Assembly (NCBI RefSeq): GCF_022559625.1
Contig: NZ_CP042288.1
Coordinates: 1,870,155 to 1,934,154 of the forward strand
DNA from: Aquisalinus flavus
Lineage (GTDB): Bacteria > Pseudomonadota > Alphaproteobacteria > Caulobacterales > Parvularculaceae
Reading direction: 5' to 3'
Length of the DNA stretch: 64,000 nt
Both the position numbers and the translations under genes were made by a program. Below the pieces are notes generated by a model that saw only the letters and a list, made by a program, of their open reading frames with translations, searched no databases and had not been told where the DNA came from. Position 1 is the stretch's first letter; the number at the start of each line of letters is the position of its first letter. Shown piece after piece: positions 19,615-26,819 of this stretch.

Positions 19615-20610
19615 CTACCCCAGCAGGTGCTTCATGATCGCCTTTTGCACATGCAGGCGGTTCTCCGCCTCGTCATAGGCCATGCAGGCGGGGCTGTCGA
19701 AGACCGCATCGGTCATCTTCACATTGCGCCGCATCGGCAGGCAGTGGGAGACAACGGCATCATTGGTCATCGCCATCTTCTTCTCGTCGACGATGAAATG
19801 CTGGTGCGCATCGCGGATCGGCTTTTCCGGCTCCCAATTGCCGAAATAGGGCAGCGCGCCCCAGCTCTTGGCATAAACGACATCGGCGCCGGAATAGGCT
19901 TCCTCGATATCGTGGGTCACTGTCAGCGAGCGCCCCTGCCCGCTCGTGTCTTGCCGGGCAATATCCATATAGCGCTGGTCGAGCACATAGTCCGGGGTCG
20001 GACAAAGCAGGGTCACATCCATGCCGAACTTGGCCGCAATCATCAGCGCGGAATTGGCGACCGCCGTGTTCAGCGGCTTCGGGTGATAGGTCCAGGTCAG
20101 CACGAATTTCTTGCCGTCGAGTTCGCCCATCCGCTCTTGCAGCGCCATGACATGGGCCATCTCCTGGCACGGATGCGTGATCGTCTCCATGTTGATCACC
20201 GGCACGGAGGCATATTTGGCAAAGCCGTTGAGGATCTTGTCCTTGCGGTCCTCTTCCCAGTTCACGAATTTCGGAAAGGCACGCACGCCGATCAGGTCGC
20301 AATAGCGCGACAAGACGCCGGCCGCCTCGGCAATATGCTCTTCGGCATCGCCATCCATGACGACACCGTCCTCGAACTCCAGCGGCCACATGCCGCCGGA
20401 CGGCGACAGCACCACCGCATGCCCGCCAAGCTGGTTGGCCCCGACATCGAACGAGGTGCGCGTCCTCAGCGAATTGTTGAGGAACAGCAGCGCGACGGTC
20501 TTGCCCTTCAGCGCTTCGCCGATCGGGCTTTCCTTCAGGCGCTTGGCTTCATCAAGCATCGCCTGCAGCTCGGGGCGGGTGTAGTCATAGGTGTTCAGAA
20601 AATGTTTCAT
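19615..20610 (-). CDS. argF': N-acetylornithine carbamoyltransferase (AOTCase)
   Basis: A 331-residue transcarbamylase using N-acetyl-L-ornithine rather than ornithine, making N-acetylcitrulline. It has the carbamoyl-phosphate motif SLRTRTSF, HPCQEMAHVMALQ and HCLPMRRN. It differs from ordinary ArgF in the signature MDGDAEEHIAEAAGVL: Glu90 aligns with Glu92 of the Xanthomonas campestris enzyme, the residue known to set acetyl over succinyl preference. The regions TWTYHPKPLNTAVANSAL and YAKSWGALPYFGNWEPEKP also match that enzyme closely. With the NAGS/K gene nearby, this implies the linear acetylated pathway, which needs an N-acetylcitrulline deacetylase (ArgE type) elsewhere in the genome. 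Confidence 0.94.
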   Translation of the reverse strand: MKHFLNTYDYTRPELQAMLDEAKRLKESPIGEALKGKTVALLFLNNSLRTRTSFDVGANQLGGHAVVLSPSGGMWPLEFEDGVVMDGDAEEHIAEAAGVLSRYCDLIGVRAFPKFVNWEEDRKDKILNGFAKYASVPVINMETITHPCQEMAHVMALQERMGELDGKKFVLTWTYHPKPLNTAVANSALMIAAKFGMDVTLLCPTPDYVLDQRYMDIARQDTSGQGRSLTVTHDIEEAYSGADVVYAKSWGALPYFGNWEPEKPIRDAHQHFIVDEKKMAMTNDAVVSHCLPMRRNVKMTDAVFDSPACMAYDEAENRLHVQKAIMKHLLG

Positions 20611-20758
20611 GCGCTAGCGCTTTAGCGGATGTTATTGGCAGAATAAAGCTGAAATCCGGACCGGTTTGGACGATCCATTGCCTCCGCAACAATGGCGCCG
20701 GGCGACCCGCATGCCTATACTCCATCACTCAAAACGAACCTTGTTGAGACAATTCCCT

Positions 20759-21220
20759 ATGCCGGCGCGCAGTCCCCATCCCATCCTGAAGGCCCTTGGC
20801 TATGGCGCCATCGCCATCCTTCTCCTGCTCTATATCGGCGTGCCCATCGGCATCGCCACGGGCGTGATGATGTGGGTGCGGTCGGGCGAGTTCGGCCCGG
20901 TCAGCGTGGAAAACTGGCGAACCATCGCCACAGTCGGTGGCGGCTGCCTGTTCATCTACGCCCTGTTCCATCTGACGACCTGGCTGGGCCACAGGCTGTT
21001 TCCCAACAGCAGCCTGCTGACGACAGTTGCAAGCTGGGCGATCCTGACCGGCTTCTGCGCCCTTCTCTTCATTTTCCTGCACCTGTCGCTCGGACTGCTG
21101 CCCGACGCCGACCCGGTGGTGGAGATCGCCTCGATCGCGCTGATCAACGGGACTTTCGCGATCGTGGCGCTGATCCATTATGCGATCACGCTCGGCGTCG
21201 ACGGGATCACCGGGCGGTGA
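20759..21220 (+). CDS. Small integral membrane protein
   Basis: About 153 residues with four predicted membrane segments: GYGAIAILLLLYIGVPIGIATGV, a second in CLFIYALFHLTTWLG, a third in AILTGFCALLFIFLHL and a fourth near the end. I recognise no family. The start is uncertain: ATG 20759 precedes the first membrane segment, while ATG 20711 would add a basic N-terminal tail; neither has a strong ribosome-binding site. It is divergent from the carbamoyltransferase gene and followed by the PmoA-like gene after 56 bp. Confidence 0.6.
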   Translation: MPARSPHPILKALGYGAIAILLLLYIGVPIGIATGVMMWVRSGEFGPVSVENWRTIATVGGGCLFIYALFHLTTWLGHRLFPNSSLLTTVASWAILTGFCALLFIFLHLSLGLLPDADPVVEIASIALINGTFAIVALIHYAITLGVDGITGR

Positions 21221-21276
21221 GGTTCTTGGCAGCACTAAACTGTGCTAAGGACAATAAGAGCCAAGGGGTGGGAACG

Positions 21277-22287
21277 ATGCAGACAATTCTGATAACAACG
21301 GTGGCGCTCAGCCTTCTGACAACGGGCACGGTCGCAGCGCAGGAGGAAGAGCCGGATCGATCAGAGACAATGCCGGACGCGCGACCGGTGCTTGAACAAC
21401 TGGAAGAGATCGTCGCCGACAGGGGCGAGCCAGAAAAGTCGTCCGCAGCAATGATGGCGCCCTCCAGCCGGGGTGGCCTCATTCTCTTCGGCGAAAACGC
21501 GCCAGTGCTCGCGGTGCAGTTGGCGCCATATCCAGAAGATCAATATTGGCGGCGCTACTATATTCATCCTTTGTTTGCGCCCTCGCAGGCGATTCTCACT
21601 GAGGACGCGCCGGAAGACCATCCGCACCACCGGGGTATCTTCACCGCTTGGCGCCGCATCCATATCGATGGACAGTCCATTGGCGACAGCTGGTCCGGCG
21701 AACATGTTCATCAAGGCGACGAAGGACCGCAAGGCTTGGGATGGGCTTATGGCGATGACAGGGACCCCCATTACGACATCAAAATGATGTTTCATTTTGA
21801 TTGGTATTCTGATCTTTTTCACCCGACCGAACCCTTCATGCGCGAAACCATGCGAATCAAGGCGGATGAAGAAACCGCTGACGGCTTGCGCAAGATACTA
21901 ATCAGCACTGAGGTCACTGCCCTCACTCCCGGCCTGCAGCTGGGCGGCACCGATGACGAGAAAGGCTATGGCGGCATGTCGTTCCGCTTCGCACACCCAG
22001 ACAAGATGGACATCGAGAGCGATGGCGAGAGGCTCACCGCCACCAATGCCGCGATGCAGACCGGTGAGACGGTGGCGTTCCTGTGGGATGGTCAGGGCAA
22101 GGACGTGCCGCCCAACTGGCCACAGGAGATCAGCGTCGCCTGCACCGTCAATGGCGAACCGTGGACCAACTGGGTGCTGCGTCAGGAATTATCGATGCAG
22201 AACTGCGCCTGGCCCGGCAACACCATGGCCGATGTCCCGATGGACGAGCCGGTGGTGATCGAAGCGACGATCACCATCCGGCAATAA
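21277..22287 (+). CDS. PmoA-like (DUF6807 type) exported protein
   Basis: A 336-residue protein with a signal peptide (ILITTVALSLLTTGTVAAQ). The core carries YIHPLFAPSQAILTEDAPEDHPHHRGIF-like features: the histidine-rich EDHPHHRG motif and the WSGEHVHQGD segment match the family often annotated as PmoA-like or DUF6807, found near carbohydrate-degradation genes. I start at ATG 21277, preceded by AAGGGG; the longer frame upstream overlaps the previous gene. It is tail-to-tail with the GH97 gene, with the second palindromic-repeat pair between. Its activity is unknown; a sugar-related role is suggested by neighbours only. Confidence 0.72.
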   Translation: MQTILITTVALSLLTTGTVAAQEEEPDRSETMPDARPVLEQLEEIVADRGEPEKSSAAMMAPSSRGGLILFGENAPVLAVQLAPYPEDQYWRRYYIHPLFAPSQAILTEDAPEDHPHHRGIFTAWRRIHIDGQSIGDSWSGEHVHQGDEGPQGLGWAYGDDRDPHYDIKMMFHFDWYSDLFHPTEPFMRETMRIKADEETADGLRKILISTEVTALTPGLQLGGTDDEKGYGGMSFRFAHPDKMDIESDGERLTATNAAMQTGETVAFLWDGQGKDVPPNWPQEISVACTVNGEPWTNWVLRQELSMQNCAWPGNTMADVPMDEPVVIEATITIRQ

Positions 22288-22291
22288 GCAG

Positions 22292-22388
22292 GCCCTTCGT
22301 GGCTCGCCTGCGGCGAGCACCTCGGGGTGAGGCCGCACTCAAACCCTCATCCTGAGGCGGCTGCGAAGCAGCCCTCGAAGGACGAGGG
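22292..22388. repeat. Second inverted pair of CCTCATCCTGAGG-family repeats
   Basis: Units at 22292-22332 and 22344-22388 face each other. The second reads CCCTCATCCTGAGG, a variable hairpin (CGGCTGCGAAGCAGCC), then CTCGAAGGACGAGGG, matching the units at 1555-1663 at both ends but differing in the centre. The pair fills the gap between the convergent PmoA-like and GH97 genes. Confidence 0.85.
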
Positions 22389-22390
22389 TT

Positions 22391-24370
22391 TTACTCGCCC
22401 AGCACCATGACAAGGCCGCCATAGGGCTCCAGCGCGACGGTCGGCGTCACTGAATCAAGCGTGCCTTCCTCCGTACCAAACCCATCTTCGCCATCATCCG
22501 ACAGTGTGAACAGGGCATCACCGCTCTCGGCGATATCGCTCAGGTCGAGATCGATTTCCATCGCCTCGCCCGTGCCATTGATCGCGCCGACATACCAGAC
22601 ATCGCCCTTGCGCCGCGCGACGACGGCATATTCCGCGATCTCGCCGGCCAGCAGCTTCGTCTCGTCCCATGCCGCCGGCACGGAACCGAGAAAGTCGCGC
22701 CAGTCCTGCGGGATCGCGGCATAAGCATCGGCGCTGTCCGACAGGTGCAGCACGCCGCTTTCGAACACCACCGCCAGCGCCGCTTCATGGGCATTCGTCG
22801 TCAGGCGCGTATTGTCAGCGAATTGCGAGAAATGCACCGGCGTGTAGTCCATCGAGCCGATGACATTGCGCAGGAACGGGTGGGTCGCGTTCTGCGCCGG
22901 GGCCTTTGCGGTATAGTCTGCCTGCCCCTCAAAGGAATAGAACTCCGCGCCGCGCACGGCTTCCTTCGTCATCATATGCGGCCAGGTCCGCTCCCAGCCG
23001 CGCGGGATAGTCGAGCCGTGAAAATTGGTCATGATGCCGAATTCCGCCGCATCGGCCAGCAGCGCATGATAATAGGCCATCATGTCCTGCTTGTCGGACT
23101 GCCAGAAATCGACCTTCACGCCGCGCACGCCGAGGCGCTGCAGCTTGGCGAACTCGGCCCGGCGCTTGACCGGGTCGCTCATGATATTGCGCGGCTGTTC
23201 GCTGACGATATTGTGCCGCCCGCCGGAATTGTACCAGAACCACAGGCCGACGCCCTTTTCGTCCGCATACGCCACCAAATCTTCCATGGCGCTGTTGCCC
23301 ATCGTGTTCCAGTTGGCATCGACCAGCGTATATTCGGCGCCCATGTCAGCGGCCAGATCGATGGATTTTTGCAGCTTTGCCATGTCCGTCGGCGAGCCAT
23401 GGTCGGACAGCCAGCTCCATGTCGCCGTACCCGGTTCGACGAACCCGTCCTCCTCGACTTTGGAGGGTTCCGCGAGGTGGAAGACCAGATTGCTTTCGGC
23501 AATGTCAGCCAACTCGTCGGAAACGATGGCAAAGCGCCACGGCATTTCCCACGGCAGGGTCCAGCTCGGCGTGTTCTTGCCGAAGCCTTCGGCCTCCTGC
23601 GCCATCGGCGGCGCGATGGTGTAGACCCCGCCCGGCGCGTCGGTCGCCAGATGGGAACCCTGATAGCTGCCATCGACATCGGATTCATGGATCAGCACAT
23701 ACAGGTCATTGACCTCGAACAGCGACGGGAAGCCCCAGGCCGTGCCCGCGCTTTCCGGCGTCGACGTGCCCGTCGGCTGGGCGGTATAGAAGGTCTCATA
23801 GGACGGGTGATAGGTCGTGTAGAAATCATAAGGCGCGCCCCAATGAGTGCCGTCTTCGCCCAGATTGAACCCGGTCGCTTCGCGCGTCACCTCGTGGAAG
23901 AAGATATCATCCTCGGGCAGCACGTAGCGAAAGGCGACGCCCTCGTCATAGGCGCGCAGGTCGAGCCGCAGCAGGAGTTCTGTCTCGTCATCGCGGAAAG
24001 TCAGCGACAGGCCGTTCCAGCCGGCCTCGTTTTCCAGCCGCTTGCCGGTATGCATGGTATAGGCGTCGGTGCCCCCGGACTCATCGACCGACACGAAGGA
24101 CAGCCCCTCGCTGAAATCGGCAATCGTCTCAACGCGCTCATAGCCCTTGGTCGCTTCCAGCGTGAAGCCCAGCGGCGACCAGCCGATTGCCTGACGGCTC
24201 TCGTCGCCCCCGGCATAATCGACGCGGTAAGACACCCCCTCGCCCGCCTCGTGCCTTGCGGTGATTGTCAGATCGCCGTCTGGCGAGGCAACAGTCCAGT
24301 CCTCCGCCATGGCGGGCACGGCAAGGGTGGTGGCAAATGTAATGAGTGCGGTCGCAGCAGAAAGGCGCAT
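22391..24370 (-). CDS. Glycoside hydrolase family 97 (alpha-glucosidase/alpha-galactosidase type)
   Basis: A 659-residue exported enzyme (signal peptide ending VPAMA). Domain order follows GH97: an N-terminal beta-sandwich (about 25-270), a TIM barrel (about 290-560) with VDANWNTMG, RGVKVDFWQSDKQDM and GIMTNFHGSTIPRGW, and a C-terminal beta domain. The Asp in VKVDFWQSD sits where retaining GH97 enzymes have their nucleophile, so a retaining alpha-galactosidase-like mechanism is more likely than the inverting SusB type; this is inferred from the motif. It is expected in the periplasm. It has no SusC/D or transporter neighbour. Confidence 0.88.
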   Translation of the reverse strand: MRLSAATALITFATTLAVPAMAEDWTVASPDGDLTITARHEAGEGVSYRVDYAGGDESRQAIGWSPLGFTLEATKGYERVETIADFSEGLSFVSVDESGGTDAYTMHTGKRLENEAGWNGLSLTFRDDETELLLRLDLRAYDEGVAFRYVLPEDDIFFHEVTREATGFNLGEDGTHWGAPYDFYTTYHPSYETFYTAQPTGTSTPESAGTAWGFPSLFEVNDLYVLIHESDVDGSYQGSHLATDAPGGVYTIAPPMAQEAEGFGKNTPSWTLPWEMPWRFAIVSDELADIAESNLVFHLAEPSKVEEDGFVEPGTATWSWLSDHGSPTDMAKLQKSIDLAADMGAEYTLVDANWNTMGNSAMEDLVAYADEKGVGLWFWYNSGGRHNIVSEQPRNIMSDPVKRRAEFAKLQRLGVRGVKVDFWQSDKQDMMAYYHALLADAAEFGIMTNFHGSTIPRGWERTWPHMMTKEAVRGAEFYSFEGQADYTAKAPAQNATHPFLRNVIGSMDYTPVHFSQFADNTRLTTNAHEAALAVVFESGVLHLSDSADAYAAIPQDWRDFLGSVPAAWDETKLLAGEIAEYAVVARRKGDVWYVGAINGTGEAMEIDLDLSDIAESGDALFTLSDDGEDGFGTEEGTLDSVTPTVALEPYGGLVMVLGE

Positions 24371-24482
24371 GGTGTTTCCTTCGTCCCGTAACTTGTTTTC
24401 AGTATATTTTTCGGGATTTTAGGCACAGAACCGGCGTGGCGCGCAAGAAAAACCCGTCGCTACATGCCTGCGGATGGACCGC

Positions 24483-25487
24483 TCAGCGCGTCAGACGGTC
24501 GGCCAACGCCCTGAAGGCGCCAATTTTCGCGTCATGGTCCGCCAGCGGGATATTGTCGACGGTCGATGTCTGGCGGCGGGTCACGCCATCGACGGCGCCA
24601 GCGTCCTTGCATGCCGCGAACAGCTTGCGATTGGTTTGCGCCGACAGGAATTGGAACAGAAGGTCGCGCCTGTCGGGCAAAGCCACCGCGAGGCCGGCAA
24701 GAAGTCCGTAGGCCCCCCAATTACTGACGCCGCACAATGTCAGATAGTCGACCTTGGTGCGGCTGACGATGGTGCTGCCCTTGTCGACATAATGCGCAAT
24801 CCGGTCGATACCGACCTTGCCCATGCCGATCTCGTTGCCGCCATCGGCAAAGCCTGCCGTCTTCCACGGGCAATTGCGGAACAGCGCATCGGCAGCGATG
24901 ATATGCGAGCTGATCTGCTCGGCGCGCATGTTGTAATATTCGCCATCGCGGGCCTTGCCCGGGCGTTCGATGGCAATGAGATGGGTGATGCCCAAGGTCT
25001 GCAGCCGGGAACGGATGCCGCGGCCATAGACCGTGCCGTGGTTGCAATTTTCGTCCAGCAGGATCTTTCCAATTCCGGCACCACTGTTCTGAGCGGCGCC
25101 GTCGATGATAGCGTCGACGATGCGCCCTGCCATGTGGTCCGAGATGATGACCGACTTCCAGCCCAGGGCAGCAAACGCCCCGGCCAGCATTCCCGCGCCG
25201 ATGGGACCGTCATTCTCGAACTGCACCGTGCCATCGGGCAACAGGATCGGAAAGCCGGTCAGGATGCCGATGCAGGGCTCGACGCCGTTACCGGCCAGGT
25301 CCTCGGCCAGCCGATGCAGTGAAAAACTTGCCGGTGTACGGATGTTGCCGATGCCACGGCTGGCACCGTCGACGATCAGCCCCCGCGCGCCCTCACGGAA
25401 AAGACGCAGGCGATCGCGCCGGGTCAGCCCGCGACGGGTTTTGACAGCGCCAGCGGGCAGGTCAGCTTTGGGTCTGGTCTGGCTCAT
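24483..25487 (-). CDS. D-glutamate cyclase-like protein (DUF4392 type)
   Basis: A 334-residue cytoplasmic protein. The motifs ILTGFPILLPDGTVQFENDGPIG-like at the front, IAIERPGKARDGEYYNMR in the middle and FADGGNEIGMGKV later are those of the D-glutamate cyclase C-terminal domain family, which converts D-glutamate to 5-oxo-D-proline in vertebrates. The bacterial role is unproven. An AGGGGCGAG tract precedes the ATG. Its first 26 bases overlap the end of the upstream gene in another frame, indicating coupling with that membrane protein. Confidence 0.75.
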   Translation of the reverse strand: MSQTRPKADLPAGAVKTRRGLTRRDRLRLFREGARGLIVDGASRGIGNIRTPASFSLHRLAEDLAGNGVEPCIGILTGFPILLPDGTVQFENDGPIGAGMLAGAFAALGWKSVIISDHMAGRIVDAIIDGAAQNSGAGIGKILLDENCNHGTVYGRGIRSRLQTLGITHLIAIERPGKARDGEYYNMRAEQISSHIIAADALFRNCPWKTAGFADGGNEIGMGKVGIDRIAHYVDKGSTIVSRTKVDYLTLCGVSNWGAYGLLAGLAVALPDRRDLLFQFLSAQTNRKLFAACKDAGAVDGVTRRQTSTVDNIPLADHDAKIGAFRALADRLTR

Positions 25488-26061
25488 ACAACTCGCCCCT
25501 GAAGGGTCGCAACGGCTTGGTCTTCTCGGCTTCCTTCAACAGGTAGTTCCAGAAGCTGTAAATGTCGTGGCGATAGCATTTGCGCAAATAGTCCAATACC
25601 GGCTTCATCAGCATATAGTCGGCATTGGATACGGTTACCAGAACGCGGATGATCTCGATCGGAATGTTCCGGTTGTAAACCAGCAGGCCCAGATCCTCGA
25701 AGAAATTGCAGATCATGCGATACTCGTCCTTCCACTGGGACGACTTCATGAAATCAGCGCAGGATGCGTGATTCTTCTCGAGATCCTCGAGCGAAGGCGG
25801 CGGCGTGGCCCGCACGAGATAGAGTTTCTGCAAGACCGCCGACCAGCGGCTCGCGATCTCGAAATAGAGCTGCGCCTGCTCGGTTTTCTGGGTCCGCAAC
25901 ATGTTCTGCGACGTCTGCCAGATACCGATGGCCAGACCGCCCGTGGTGATGATGAGCAACACGAAGCTGGCGCCGTCGAACGTCATGGCAAAGGCCCAGA
26001 ACGCCTCCCACCCCGCTGCAAGTTTATCCAGCAATCCCGACTGCATGAGCGCGTATGGCAT
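25462..26061 (-). CDS. DUF4760-like protein with one membrane segment
   Basis: A 199-residue protein with one membrane segment near residues 32-50 (ASFVLLIITTGGLAIGIWQ) followed by a soluble helical domain (TEQAQLYFEIASRWSAVLQK; NFFEDLGLLVYNRNIP). It resembles the family of small proteins annotated as DUF4760; no function is known. AGGGGAGAGGG precedes the ATG. It lies between LysE and the cyclase-like gene on the same strand and overlaps the latter, so the three may form one transcript. Confidence 0.62.
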   Translation of the reverse strand: MPYALMQSGLLDKLAAGWEAFWAFAMTFDGASFVLLIITTGGLAIGIWQTSQNMLRTQKTEQAQLYFEIASRWSAVLQKLYLVRATPPPSLEDLEKNHASCADFMKSSQWKDEYRMICNFFEDLGLLVYNRNIPIEIIRVLVTVSNADYMLMKPVLDYLRKCYRHDIYSFWNYLLKEAEKTKPLRPFRGELYEPDQTQS

Positions 26062-26076
26062 GATCCCTCTCCCCTC

Positions 26077-26715
26077 TTACGCGTTTGCGAACAGGCCGGT
26101 TGCCCACAGCTTGTAGACGGCGAGCAACACGGCAAGAACCATCAGCCCCGCCAGCACGAGCCGCAGGATGCGGTTCTGGCGTGGGCTGGAAAACAGTCTG
26201 GCGAGCCCCTCGCCCGCCAGCATCCAGACATTGTTCATCACCAGCGCGATCGCAAACCCGGCCAGGCCCGCCGCCGCGATGCCGGTCCGCCCCTCAAGCT
26301 GCGCCGGCACGAAGGACGCATAGAGCGTCGCAAAGGCGGCATAGACCTTCGGGTTGACGATATTGATGATGAACCCGTCGACCGGTCGCGGCCGGCGCTT
26401 GCCGGCCGCCTGCAACTGGCTGCGCTCGATCGGCGGCGCCGACGCGATGCCCCAGGCGATATAGAGGACATAGCAAAGGCTGAGCGCCAGCAAGAGCACG
26501 GCTGCGGCCGGCACCGCAGCGATCAGCGCGGCAAAGCCAAAGGCACTGAGCAGCATCGCGGCGAACAGCCCGGCCATGATGCCCGCATAGAAAGGCAGCG
26601 TCGCGCGATAGCCCCACGCCGCCCCGCTCGCGGCCAGCGCGATCGGCGCCGGTCCGGGCGAACCGAGCATGGCGAATGCGGCCATGAACAGGATCACAAA
26701 CTCCTCCATCGCCAT
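26077..26715 (-). CDS. LysE/RhtB family amino-acid exporter
   Basis: A 212-residue inner-membrane protein with about six membrane segments. The N-terminal sequence FMAAFAMLGSPGPAPIALAA contains the SPGP signature of the LysE/RhtB superfamily. The substrate cannot be told from sequence; amino acids or derivatives are typical. It may be the first gene of a unit with the two downstream genes (15 bp gap) and is divergent from pepN. Confidence 0.88.
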   Translation of the reverse strand: MAMEEFVILFMAAFAMLGSPGPAPIALAASGAAWGYRATLPFYAGIMAGLFAAMLLSAFGFAALIAAVPAAAVLLLALSLCYVLYIAWGIASAPPIERSQLQAAGKRRPRPVDGFIINIVNPKVYAAFATLYASFVPAQLEGRTGIAAAGLAGFAIALVMNNVWMLAGEGLARLFSSPRQNRILRLVLAGLMVLAVLLAVYKLWATGLFANA

Positions 26716-26819
26716 TTTATAGGCGGGTTTTGGCGGACCTGTCAGCTACAACCGGCAGCGTGACATTCTCCCCCGCGTGCCCGTTGCGCGGAACCCGGCA
26801 GCGGCCTACATCAAGTCCC

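Noticed and set aside
20692..21276. The long upstream part of the PmoA-like frame
   Set aside because: It overlaps the preceding membrane gene in another frame and lacks conserved sequence; the signal peptide begins at 21277.
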